64,000 bases of DNA, from NCBI GenBank assembly GCA_012934845.2, contig WNNJ02003593.1:248001-312000 (forward strand), written 5' to 3'. Within the stretch, counting starts at the first letter, position 1, and the number at the start of each line of letters is the position of its first letter. Position numbers and translations under genes: made by a program. The notes beneath the pieces were generated by a model. It was not told where the DNA came from, did not search any database, and saw nothing but the letters and a program-made list of their open reading frames with translations. Positions 31,931-45,200 of this stretch are shown in pieces. The stretch is from Pomphorhynchus laevis. Taxonomy: Eukaryota > Acanthocephala > Palaeacanthocephala > Echinorhynchida > Pomphorhynchidae.

Positions 31931-34900
31931 ATGAAGCAAAACGTTGCGGTAGATCAATCAAACTCGAATATCCAGCCAAATTCAATGGAATTTCATGGTA
32001 GAACTGCTAATCTGAAAGGTATTTCGCCCGCTTTTCCTGTAATTAAAGACAAAAGTAACGTTCAATTGTTTCTAAGGGTGCGAGGGTACTCCCCGTATCC
32101 CCAAACTACATAATCTCTCGATAATTACTCTAAAGGAGCCATAGGTTCGGAATGCTCACTTCAAATTGTTTCTGAAAGCGTTTGTTGAGAGATATAAAAA
32201 TAGACTTATCTTTAACTCTGTAAGGTCATTCTATACCGTGATTTAAATATCCTTCGCTACGAGCGTTTTGTTAAAGGAATATATCAATTTTTTCAACGAT
32301 CATCTGTCATCACTTGGTACAATTACAGCCAAAACAGTGATGGCCTCTTTGAAAATTACAAATTTTTCAATGCACTTGGATGATAATGACCTCTCTGAGC
32401 TTGAGAAGTATGGTATCTCTGCTCTACGGCCACTCACAAGCAAAATCGAGTTACCGTTACCTATATATTTCGCCTCTCCCCTTTGGAGCAGGCTGAGGTA
32501 CTATCCAAATGCAGTATGAACCCCTTCTTGGGGTTCAATATGAGCTTTAAGCTCATTTCCCCCATTGCAACCGTTGTCACGCGTGAAGGCATTGGTCTTC
32601 TACTTGCACTCAACTCGTTAGCTGCGGGGTATGTGGCGTGGGTCACAGCGTTGAGTAAGGGGAGAGGTGCACCTCTCCCCCTTTGTGCTCTAATTGGTAA
32701 GAGTCCGACCCCGCCTAGTCTCGTCGCTGTCCGGTGCTCAAACCTTAAAAAGAAAATTTCCGCCATATCGTTGATCTGGCTAAGAAAGAATCGTTCTCAA
32801 GCATTTCAACCCGACTATCTGATTCCGAGCTGCAAATTATTATCGACAACAAAACCTAGTCAGTTTATAAAAAAAAACTCGAGGGCCTAATTACTGCCCT
32901 GACAGCGGCTTTTTACGAGTCCCAGCAGATTTCCAAGCCTGCTGCGGTTTCACTCTCAAAGAAAAGAAGGTGCTCGGCCCACGACTTCCCCCTGTAAAGA
33001 TTGGGAAGTTATTACAGGAAGCGGCCTCCAAGGGAAATGAAGAAAATGCTCGTGGGCAAGTGCCCACTCTGGATGGTGATAGTGGTGGAGGGATTAACCT
33101 TTCCACCCCTAGCTCTCTCTAGGGATGAGTCAATCCCATACAGCTGACCTAACACAATGCAGAGTACTCGTGAGCCTTTTTCACTCAATATTCTCCAGTG
33201 GAATTCGGGAGGAACTTCTACCCATAGACATCTATCTGGTAGAGATGCAGATGATATAGTTCTTCAGAAGACGCGGTCTCTCCGTCTCCACCAGGACATT
33301 ACTCGATTCATACCAAAGCACATTTGTTCCCACTAAACCCCGTACATAACCCCGCCTCACTCTTCTTCATCTCAAAGTCTTTTAACCCTAGTTAAATGCT
33401 CCTTAAGATCGTCCCTTCTGCTCAACTATTTTTGTCCAGCCCTTTTTTGTTTAGTAGTTTCACTCTGTAAGAACGGTAAACGCCTCAGTCTGGCCAATGT
33501 CTACATCCGTCTAGGTGAGATTCACAAGAACCGTGACCTCCTGGATAGGATTATTGATAGCAGCTATGACATGGTACTTGGTGACTTTAACAACAGAACT
33601 GGTCTTTGGATTAATGCAGTACTCTGCAGAGCCAGGAACGATTATCTTATTCACAAACCACCGTCCCCCACTTTTCATTGCACATCAACAAATTCACTCC
33701 TCGACTTATTACTGCTCTATTAATGAAGGTTGTTAAAACCCCACTGTACGGAGCAGTCGCGTCAACATATGTCCACCTCTCATGATTTGATTCACTGGCG
33801 GATAGAAGAGGATACGCTGCTTAGAAGAAGATTCCACTTTGATCCAATCAGAGTGGATTTCTTTCAGGCAGCTATCCAACGCTTCCCCCGAATTGATAAT
33901 GAAAGTCTAACCGAATTTAATTCCTACCTCTCTTCGCAAGCTACCGCGATGCTTTCGACAATCTATAAAGGTCGTATCTACAGTCTCACTCCGACAAAAC
34001 TCAAGACCTTAGCATATATGCTTCGTCTCCCCAATCTCACTGCTTCTGCCAGGCAAATTCTCTCGAAAGAATATTGGAGCGCTAGATATAGGTTTTAATT
34101 AGGTAAAGATAGGACAAGCATTACTTCCCTTAGTAATGGGAAGTAATGCTTGTCCCAATCACTTCCCAATCTTCCTTCTGAAAGATATTCAAGAAGGAGA
34201 AGTTTGTCTGTTGGAGGGATAGAGCATTGGACTGGACTGGAAAAATAGGTCTTGACAAAGTTTTGGAGGAGTCACTATCCCTACATAATTATGAAGCCAC
34301 TCAATCACCTTAGCCAATCCCGCCTTGGGGAGACTTCAGGAGTAGGGATCTATCTGTTACAGATATCCTTAGCTTCTGGGGGCCTCTTCCGGCCACCTCC
34401 AAATCCGTTGCTCCGCTCTCTTCTCGTGTCTGTCAGCTTTTGACAGCCAAACAAAGAAGATAAATGACCGTCACAATGATATTAGCCGCCCCAACCGATG
34501 TGGCCGGCATCATCATTAGTAGACGTATATGTTTACCTAAGAAAAATCCGGTCTCATGCCCTAAAGACCTGCGGTCCAAAAGCGCTTGCGCGTAGAATCC
34601 GCGATTATCTCATTAGGCTTAATTTAATCCCACTAGATTTCCATGGGTTCGTCAAAGGTCGCTCGGTACATTCGGCTGTAGGTATAGTGCATCAGTTTTG
34701 TCAGGAGAATAGTCATCAACTTGTTGTGGCTGTTTTTCTTGATATTTCTAATGCATTTGACCGCATCTCCATTCTATTTGTTATCTCTCCTCTCAGATCC
34801 CGCAGTTTGCCTGCGAGAATTGTTAATAGGGTGGAGATACTGCTGTACACCAAGCGATTCTATTATGAAGACAACCCTGATGCGCGTCAGTTCTACCCTA

Positions 34901-35625
34901 TTACGGGTGCGCCCCAAGGATCCCCTCTTTCTCAGATCTTATATCTTGCTGGCTCCATTGAACTATTTAAAATATTTAAACGCGAACAACGTCTAGTGAT
35001 ATACGCTGATGATAGCACAGCCCTCTTCTCTAGACGCAGTGCAAAGACGTAGTCTCGGACATCAGCCGTTTCGTTTTAAGATTAAAAGACCAGTTACTCA
35101 AATCCAATCTTATTTTAAACTCCGCCAAATCGCAGGTGGTTGTATTTCATGGCGACCCTGTAACAAAACAAAAACTTTAGAGATTAGCAAACGCTGCACT
35201 CTCCTCCATTTTGACTAATAAACCATTCCCTACCTTCACGAGTCGAGTAAATTACCTGGAGTTCACCGTTACGGTGAGCTGGTCGCCGAAATCCGACCTG
35301 GATAGACTTAAACGTACCCTGAAGAGAGCTAGGTGGGCCCTGAAACGGGCTTAGCATATGTAATTGAAAGAAAACTCAGGTGCGCCTCTGGAGCACTTGG
35401 GCTATCTCTGGATTAGTCTTCTTTTCTAGAGGACGTCCCACAGAGCAAAGGCTAAGGTTCTCAAGCTCTTCGTCTCTCGTTTACCCAGCATAGTCCGCCT
35501 CGATTGGACTCTTCGGGGGATGAAAGATCTCGGGTGGTTCAGTCGAAGTGCGGCGTGTTGGAATTGCTGTGGAGCTCAGATTTTACCAGACCTGAGGCCG
35601 TGAATATGGAGGCTGTAACAGAAGT
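31931..35625 (+). mobile_element. APE-type LINE, copy 2 (about 3.7 kb, degraded)
   Basis: Same family as 24541-28217, opposite strand. ORF1 remnants lie at 31931-33120 (an acidic segment, LDDNDLSELEKYGISALRPL at 32376-32435, corresponds to a block in copy 1). ORF2 starts near 33157 with FSLNILQWNSGG (AP-endonuclease motif I); VLGDFNNRTGLWINA follows near 33575; 34590-35040 is RT: FHGFVKGRSVHSAVG, then motif A VAVFLDISNAFDRI, motif B GAPQGSPLSQILYL, motif C VIYADDSTALF. The 3' part to 35625 matches copy 1. Many stops. A separate N-terminal piece (31931-32113) reads MKQNVAVDQSNSN. Confidence 0.85.
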
Positions 35626-35749
35626 AAGAAGAAAGAAGTTTATGTCATTTGGTATTTTCTTTTTTTAGCTGAATTTATTATTTGTTTAAGAACATCTATT
35701 ATTATGTCAAGTTTCTGAAGACGCTCGTAGTTAGTTAATTCTCTATCAA

Positions 35750-35900
35750 TTATGGATCATTATCAACTATTTAACAAATACGCCATTATATTCATTACAA
35801 TGAATATAATGGCTATAAGTTAATTGAACTTAATTGCTATAAGTTAATTGAACTTAATTGCTATAAGTTAATTGAACTTAATTGCTATAAGTTAAATAGT
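35750..35900. repeat. hairpin plus 24-base tandem repeat
   Basis: A perfect short inverted repeat (35783-35796 with 35800-35812, ccattatattcatt) is followed by three and a half units of gctataagttaattgaactt(aatt) starting at 35812, 35836, 35860 and 35884. The left part, tggatcattatcaactattt, is shared with the MITE-flanking sequence near 45870. Confidence 0.85.
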
Positions 35901-36237
35901 TGTTACATTTTTCCCCAAATTGAGTAAATAATAATAATTTATGCTTTTACAAAAAGAATTTCTATAATTGCTTAGGTGTGCGTATATCAACAAATGCATA
36001 GTAAATAACTATATAACATTTCACTTATACATAAATTTCTTTAAAACTTATGTAACATAAAAATACGCAGTTTATTAAAACAGCTGGATGTCACTCTAAA
36101 GAAAAATCACTCAAAGAAAATGCAAATTAATAAAAATAAAAAATTAATATTTTTATCAAATTATAATTTTAATAATTAAACATACGTAGTAAATAGTTAG
36201 TTTTATAATTTAAACAAATAGTATGTTGTGAGTGTAA

Positions 36238-36273
36238 TCACTTGACAAAATCCTCCGATATGGAATATTTAGA
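36238..36273 (-). other. POLR3E: tentative last exon of POLR3E
   Basis: Acceptor tttgcag ends at 36274; the in-phase frame reads SKYSISEDFVK and stops at TGA 36240-36238. Known RPC5 proteins end soon after the preceding exon's block, but this short tail does not clearly match the usual GG-W-Y-L ending. Confidence 0.3.
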
Positions 36274-39200
36274 CTGCAAATGAATCACATCAAGATTAGA
36301 CAAAAAATATAAACAAAAAATATTAATGTTATTTAATATTACTGTTTACGATCTGGCAAAAAAACACTTCTAATTGTTTGAAAAAATTAATTATTTACGA
36401 AATTTCAAAAGAAAAATTTATTTGAGATTCAGAACTTTTCGAATAAATCAGATCAGATAACTACGCAGTATTTAATTATAAATTGAAGTTGTAATAGAAA
36501 ACAAAAAGAATTTTAAACAAAAATTTATTAGATAATTTATTAGATAACTGACTGAGTCTACGTATTTAATTTATAATATTTTATTTATAAAATTGAAAAA
36601 AATGCTAAATCAAAATTTAATAATTAAATAGTAAATAAGTAAATAATTATAAATAAAAGAACATTTACAATTAAAAAACTATTCAAGCAAAACTTCATCT
36701 TGATTTCACTGCCGCAGAAATCTATCAAACTTAATTACCTTTACGAAATTTCGAATTTGAACGTCGGTAGGTGTATTTGTCGAAATTTCGATTGCCAGCT
36801 TGACAATTGTGTCTTTCAGTTGACGATAAGTAAAGCAATATCGATCAAGAAGAAGCGTGCACATTGCGCGTCGAATCTAAAATAAGCATCAATAATAATA
36901 ATCGCGATTGATAGAAAGTTAACAATTTTCATAATTCTAATAAAATAGGCAAAGATCATTTATTTTGAGCCGTTAGATATTCTTCGAAACGAAGACATCT
37001 GTATTTCTTATTTTTAGGCAATAAACAATTTTTTAGAATATTTTGTATATTCATATTGTTAATATTAAATGCCATTCCCAGCAAATAAAATATTCCGACA
37101 CCACGTTGGTATCATTTTTAAGAATCTAATTTACTCTTAATTCTAGAAAAGAATATATAATTTTCAAAAATCTGATTATCAAATTATCAAATATTTCGAA
37201 TTATATTTGCTGGGAATAACTTTTAATATTGACAATATTTATACGAACAGCTGGTATTTTTCATTTTATGGATTTTGGAATGTCATCAGCTCTCAGTGAC
37301 CACAACATTTGTCTTAACCACCATTTTACAAATTTTATTTACCAAGAGATTATCTTGGTAAATATACATATTTATATCTATGACTTACAAATTTATTAAT
37401 TATTTTTCAATAAACAACACGTGACAATGTAATTAATAAAAAAGCATACTCTTCAGCTTTAGAAAACTTTAGAAAACTTGGAATTTAGCGTTTAGAATTT
37501 ATGAAAGTACATTGGATTTAAATTGAAAAGTATGAAAATCTCGCATTTTGAGTAATTACAAATTAAATTTAAAGAAATCATTTAGTTATTCATTTATTTA
37601 TTCAATTATTTATTCATTTCATTTTAATTTCTAAGATAATCATTTATCTAAAGAAAATATTCAATTTTTAAAATTCCATTTAAGTAACAAAATTATGTTC
37701 TTCAAGTCAGTATTTAAGGTGTAAGATTTTCAATGAGAAATGTCAAAAAATACTTGGTACAAAATAGCTGACATTAATTTGCTTATCTAAAAAATTATGT
37801 TCTTGAAACTTTTAATATATTAATTAATACATTTTTATAATTAGTTTTTAATTAATACATTTTTATAAGTCAGTATTTAAGGTGTAAGATTTTCAATGAG
37901 AAATGTCAAAAAATACTTGGTACAAAATAGCTGACATTAATTTGCTTATCTAAAAAATAATGTTCTTGAAACTTTTAATATATTAATTAATACATTTTTA
38001 TAATTAGTTTTTAATTAATACATTTTTATAAGTCAGTATTTAAGGTGTAAGATTTTTAATGAGAAATGTCAAAAAATACTTGGTACAAAATAGCTGACAT
38101 TAATTTGCTTATCTAAAAAATTATGTTCTTGAAACTTTTAATATATTAATTAATACATTTTTATAATTAGTTTTTAATTAATACATTTTTATAAGTCAGT
38201 ATTTAAGGTGTAAGATTTTTAATGAGAAATGTCAAAAAATACTTGGTACAAAATAGCTGACATTAATTTGCTTATCTAAAAAATTATGTTCTTGAAACTT
38301 TTAATATATTAATTAATACATTTTTATAATTAGTTTTTAATTAATACATTTTTATAAGTCAGTATTTAAGGTGTAAGATTTTCAATGAGAAATGTCAAAA
38401 AATACTTGGTACAAAATAGCTGACATTAATTTGCTTATCTAAAAAATTATGTTCTTGAAACTTTTAATATATTAATTAATACATTTTTATAATTAGTTTT
38501 TAATTAATACATTTTTATAAGTCAGTATTTAAGGTGTAAGATTTTCAATGAGAAATGTCAAAAAATACTTGGTACAAAATAGCTGACATTAATTTGCTTA
38601 TCTAAAAAATTATGTTCTTGAAACTTTTAATATATTAATTAATACATTTTTATAATTAGTTTTTAATTAATACATTTTTATAAGTCAGTATTTAAGGTGT
38701 AAGATTTTTAATGAGAAATGTCAAAAAATACTTGGTACAAAATAGCTGACATTAATTTGCTTATCTAAAAAATTATGTTCTTGAAACTTTTAATATATTA
38801 ATTAATACATTTTTATAATTAGTTTTTAATTAATACATTTTTATAAGTCAGTATTTAAGGTGTAAGATTTTCAATGAGAAATGTCAAAAAATACTTGGTA
38901 CAAAATAGCTGACATTAATTTGCTTATCTAAAAAATTATGTTCTTGAAACATTAATACATTTTTATAATTAGTTTTTAATTAATACATTTTTATAAGTCA
39001 GTATTTAAGGTGTAAGATTTTCAATGAGAAATGTCAAAAAATACTTGGTACAAAATAGCTGACATTAATTTGCTTATCTAAAAAATTATGTTCTTGAAAC
39101 TTTTAATATATTAATTAATACATTTTTATAATTAGTTTTTAATTAATACATTTTTATAAGTCAGTATTTAAGGTGTAAGATTTTCAATGAGAAATGTCAA

Positions 39201-42200
39201 AAAATACTTGGTACAAAATAGCTGACATTAATTTGCGTATCTAAAAAATTATGTTCTTGAAACTTTTAATATATTAATTAATACATTTTTATAATTAGTT
39301 TTTAATTAATACATTTTTATAAGTCAGTATTTAAGGTGTAAGATTTTCAATGAGAAATGTCAAAAAATACTTGGTACAAAATAGCTGACATTAATTTGCT
39401 TATCTAAAAAATTATGTTCTTGAAACTTTTAATATATTAATTAATACATTTTTATAATTAGTTTTTAATTAATACATTTTTATAAGTCAGTATTTAAGGT
39501 GTAAGATTTTCAATGAGAAATGTCAAAAAATACTTGGTACAAAATAGCTGACATTAATTTGCTTATCTAAAAAATTATGTTCTTGAAACTTTTAATATAT
39601 TAATTAATACATTTTTATAATTAGTTTTTAATTAATACATTTTTATAAGTCAGTATTTAAGGTGTAAGATTTTCAATGAGAAATGTCAAAAAATACTTGG
39701 TACAAAATAGCTGACATTAATTTGCTTATCTAAAAAATTATGTTCTTGAAACTTTTAATATATTAATTAATACATTTTTATAATTAGTTTTTAATTAATA
39801 CATTTTTATAAGTCAGTATTTAAGGTGTAAGATTTTCAATGAGAAATGTCAAAAAATACTTGGTACAAAATAGCTGACATTAATTTGCTTATCTAAAAAA
39901 TTATGTTCTTGAAACTTTTAATATATTAATTAATACATTTTTATAATTAGTTTTTAATTAATACATTTTTATAAGTCAGTATTTAAGGTGTAAGATTTTC
40001 AATGAGAAATGTCAAAAAATACTTGGTACAAAATAGCTGACATTAATTTGCTTATCTAAAAAATTATGTTCTTGAAACTTTTAATATATTAATTAATACA
40101 TTTTTATAATTAGTTTTTAATTAATACATTTTTATAATTAGTTTTAACAGTCAAACTACTTGTAATTTCTAATAACAAATTAATGCATAAATTTCAAAAT
40201 GTAAAATAATTTTTATATAACTTTTCTAATAAACTTACTAAGTCGCATTCCTTGTTATCATTTACATTAAAGTTCAAAAGAATAGGTTCGTTAGAATTTG
40301 CTGTCGGCCACATTTTACTAACATGAACGAATCCAAGATTTTCAGCGGTTGATATTAGTTCACTGTCGGAACAATAAGAATTAATTGACCCTTTAATTGA
40401 TTCAGTACTAATACGCATTCTCAACTCCGATAATTTGAACCAAAAACGAACCGTAAAGTACTTTGTTATTACAGAGCTAGTTGAGTTATCGTACACCGAT
40501 TTAAATGCGGGCAAGTTTTCTGCACACAGCGTATCGACATATTCATGACGAAATTGACTAAAATCGATTAGCATTAATTGTTCCTGAAGCAATTTTGAGC
40601 GCTTATCCCACAACGCCGATTGTCGATCAACAATTGCCGGATATCTATGAATACAAATGTTGCAACATCCAGATCTTTGATATTACATACTAATTTTTTT
40701 TGTATAATAAGTAGTTTACATTTAATAATATTTAATAAAGTAATAATTCTACTTTAATATAAAAATTAAACTTAAAATCAAATGCATAACAGTTAATTTA
40801 CTATTTGTTAATTAAGAAATTACGTTAGATAATCAAATTTTAGCATAAAAAGTACATTATCGACATTGTTTCTATGCTGGCTGAGGAACAAGTATAAAAA
40901 TCTGATATCATTGCAATTCATCCTGATGACCTTTCATTTATAATCTATCCTCAATAATATATATCTTACAATTTATGAATATGTAGCTCATAAAATAAAT
41001 TATTTATTTAAAGATTAAATTATTCATTAAAGAATTTAAAATTCAAGAGAGATTACTTACAAACTACCAATCGAAATACTTTTAAACAAGATTATCGTAA
41101 ATTACAAATTTAAGTTTTATTATTAAAAATTGTAAATAATTAATAACTTATTATAAATTATTATTTCCTAATGATCAAAATTTCATTACAATTTTAAATC
41201 TTAAAATACGTAATTTTCCTGTTCTAAGCAAAAAAATACCAAAAACTAAAAACTTATTAAAATAAATATAAATTTTATAAAAAAAAATTCATAAATTCAA
41301 ATTTGATTTCAAATTATAAAGGAACCCTTATTTATTAATAATAAAAAATATTTGTTAATAATTATTAATTAACATAGATATAATTTGTTTCTTGTTAATT
41401 ACCAATATTAAAGCATCTATTATCATTTTTATCTTAACAACACATTTCCGATATTTAAAAGGGTATATTTCCGTTATTAAAAGGGTATATTTCCGTTATT
41501 AAAAGGGTATAAATAGAGATTAAATAATAACAATAAAAATGACATTAAGAATTCGTTATATAATAGCTTAAATGATTACTTTAGTAAGCTGATTAATAGT
41601 GAAAGCTCGAATTTATCTAAGATAAACATTTGGAAAGATTATATATTTGATAAAATTAAAAATAAAATGAAAATAACAAACAATTATAAAAGGAAAGATA
41701 AAATTAATAAAGATGTGTATAACGAACTTACTAAATTAAAGGATAACTATATAATAACAACTATTGATAAAGCTAGTAATAACTTTGTCTTCATATGCAA
41801 AAAGCTTTATTATAATATACCGATGAAAGAAGTTAATTATAATGATTTAAATATAAACACAGCATATGAACGCAGTGAGTTGAGTTTTGAAACAAACATT
41901 GCAAGTCACTGTTCTATAATAGATAAAAAGGGTATAAAGGTTGAATTAGATAATAAAACTATACCTATATTATATTGAAATCCAAAATTACATAAAAATC
42001 CAATAAAACCTAGGTTCATATGTAGTGCGTTTAAATGTACATTAAAACCACTTTCTGTCTATATGAATAAAATACTTAAAGTAATTAAAGCACACTTTAA
42101 AAAATATTGCAAGGTAATCGAAATTAATACTGGTATAAAACACTATTTCAGTATTAATTCTACAAAAGAATTTTTAGAACAGACAAAAGGAATAAATTTT

Positions 42201-45200
42201 CAAAATATAAATACATACGATTTTAGTACGCTTTATACAAATCTAGATTTAGTAGATATTAAAGAAGCGTTAGTAAAATTAATTAATCTTATATTTGGAA
42301 AATTATATGCATATATATGTTACAATAACTATAACGCATATCTAACAAAAATTAAACCATCAAGTAAATATAAATATATGGATAAAATTGAATTATTAGA
42401 ATCCTTAAATATTTTAATAAATCAAAATTATTTAAAAGTAGGGACATCTATATTTAGACAAATATAAGGTGTTCCAATGGGAGATAGACCAATTATCGCT
42501 AACTTATTTTTAAGCTTTATAGACAATGAATTTGTTCATAACTGTTTAAAAAATAAATCTAAATTATATAAAGATATTAAATATATGTTTCAATATATTG
42601 ATGATATCTGTGTATTTAACTCTAACAATTTTTATTCAATAAGCGAACAAATATATCCAGGTAGCATCTAGGAAATAGTTTTGCAAGGATGTGATAGACA
42701 TTGAAACCGTCTTAGTAACAATTGTTGATAGCCTGAATCTTAAATTTCTTATGACAGTAGCGTATCTCCTCAATTCGTTTACTGTATGTTTTTTGGCAAC
42801 CTGCTTAAGTGTGGAATTTGCAGTTGGTCTGAGTCCGCCTACAGTCGACATTATGAACGGATGAAAAGAAGATCTTTCTACGATTGTTATTCGTTCGTTG
42901 TATTTAGATTTTTTTCTTTCCTGGTGGTATGTAAAAGGGTCTAACATCTAGGTATGAACATTAAAGTAACATTAACTAAAACTACTATTAATTTATATCG
43001 TAAAGATGACATTTAAATTTACAAGAAACATATTTTTGCATGAGCATTCATGTATACCACATAATATAAAATATAATACATTAAATAATGAAATTTTAAG
43101 AATTGCAACAATATGTAATGATATTGGTTTTCTTCAAAATCATTTGAATAATTTAATAGATGCATATTTTAAACTAGGTTACTACAAAAATAACATCAAG
43201 CAGAAAATAGTAAAATATATAAATCAACACAATAATATAAAGAATAAATTTAAACTCTAAAGTGGCAAATTTTTATGGATGGATAATAAATAATATACTT
43301 TGCATTAGAATAAGATACTAGATAGTTTTATCAGAGGAAATACATCATTAGCATGTATTTGGCCCCGCTGCTATGTTGGGTAGAGGAGTTAGGGGCCGAA
43401 ACCTGATAGCATAGCAGTTCCTTCTGATGACCTCTAATCCATATTCTGATACAACGTCTGTTATTTATTAGTCAATTCATAAAAATAACGTTTATTTTAA
43501 ATTTCAATTTTTTATTTTAACTTGATATAAATTATAGAAAATCTTAAAACAATTATTAATTTTATTATTTAATTATTAAATTTTGATTTAGCATTATTAT
43601 GTTTTGTTTATTTTATAATTATATTAAATACGTAGACTCAGTTAGCTGATTTGATTTATAAGAAAAGATTTTGGTTTTATAAATATTATTATAAATTTTT
43701 TAAAAAATTAAAAAAATATTATATAAAAATATTTATAGAAAGCAAAATCGCTTCTTAGAAATAAGAAATAGTAATTATCAAAATATTTTCTTAAATAATA
43801 TTGTAATATTATAATAATATTATGATATTACTTTATATTTTTACGTTTAATATTCACTGGCATGTAGATTGTCACTCTAAATAAACTTACGCCATAAATC
43901 TTAACTTTTATATTGAAATAACTTGAAACCTATGAAAGTTTTAAGTAAATATCGCAAGAAAATAAATTTCGTTTACTTTGATCTAAAATCGTTAACAGCT
44001 GAATTTATAGTAGGAATCCATATACTTCGTGTGCGACTATTTACACGCTGACCAATTCCACGCAGTGCCTCGTGAATATCGTCAAAATGCAACTAAATCA
44101 GATAAATATTTACAATATTTCTAAATATAAATGATTATTAACGGATATTATATTAATATTATTGTATCAATATAACATGAATGAGATATCATTTAAAATA
44201 AATGTATCAATATAAATGTGTTAATTTTAATCAGTTTAACTTTTATCAACGCAACAACAGAGAGACCTATCAATAAACGAAATCTGACATTATTGTTACG
44301 AAAGAATCTTTAACTAGTTTACTTCAAGGATTCGATTAAAATGAACTCTAATTCCTTTTAACGACCAAAGAAACTTAATATTTGACTCATTAGCTTTTCA
44401 ATAAAAATGATAATTTTGTCACTACTAATTTAATGTAAATAAAAAAGATTTCAACGTTAAGAATCGCCGCTTATGATATAATATTGATAACAATAAAATG
44501 TAAGTATTAATAATAATATTATTTTATAACTCAAACCATGCATTTTATATCTAACATGCTACTACGAGTAACCAGCTGATTTTAATTTAAAAAGAAGAGT
44601 CATCGTGCTGTAACAACTTCAATAAACGTTTTACTTAACAAAATTTGCAATACAGTATAATCAACGCAAATTATTTATATAATTTACATTAATCATATAA
44701 TTTAGCAAACAAATGCTTATAATAAAATATTATTTTATCAAAACATTTTCCATACATATCAATTGGTGATATCAAGCATATCAGATCAGCTAACTGAGTC
44801 TACGTATTTTATATTATTTATAAATCAAAAATAGTTTTAAATGGAAAATAAATAATAAATAATTAAATAATAAATAATTATAAATAATAAATAATTATAT
44901 AACTAAGTCTACGTATTTTATACGACATATTTTATACTATATATTTTTAGGTAATATATTAATTAAAAAAGATAAATAAATATTAATTATTAATATTAAT
45001 TATTAATCATTAATCATTAATAATATTAATTAATAATTAATTACATTATTAATTATTAATAATTATAATACAATAACATTTACAGTTAAAATTTATAATA
45101 AAAGTTCATTTTCATAAATTGACTAATAAATAACAGAAGATGTATTAGGATAAGGAATAAAGGTGACCAGGAGGAACTGCTATGTTATCATATTTTGGCC

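Larger units (their letters stand above)
41520..43685 (+). mobile_element. Naiad-like Penelope-like element, most complete copy, inactivated
   Basis: The plus-strand frame, open from about 41520, reads DKASNNFVFICKKLYYN (41770-41820), then NPKLHKNPIKPRFICSAFKC (41980-42040), motif A TYDFSTLYTNLDLVD (42210-42255), motif B GVPMGDRPIIANLF (42470-42510; shorter than GVPIGGKSSPIIADLF at 18.9 kb), motif C YIDDICVFNSNN (42595-42632), and after an insertion FKFTRNIFLHEHSCIP and NEILRIATICNDIG to a stop at 43258-43260. TGA 41976-41978 replaces a usual Trp in LYWxPKLHK, and TAA stops before motif B. No N-terminal GIY-YIG is seen, so the copy is 5' truncated. The 3' untranslated region, 43261-43680, ends gactcagttagctgatttga. 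It lies in a POLR3E intron, opposite in strand. Confidence 0.85.

Noticed and set aside
37704-40135. The 163-base array as a CRISPR array
   Set aside because: Units are identical head to tail with no variable spacers, and the genome is eukaryotic.
40194-40238. POLR3E ending at the TGA near 40194
   Set aside because: A strong donor (gtaagt) precedes it and the exon at 36876-36739 continues the RPC5 C-terminal domain in phase.
43392-43431. Hammerhead ribozyme in the PLE 3' region (gaaa near 43398 and ctgatga at 43425)
   Set aside because: The two core strings are present, but the flanking bases do not form the stem between them that the hammerhead requires, in either circular order.
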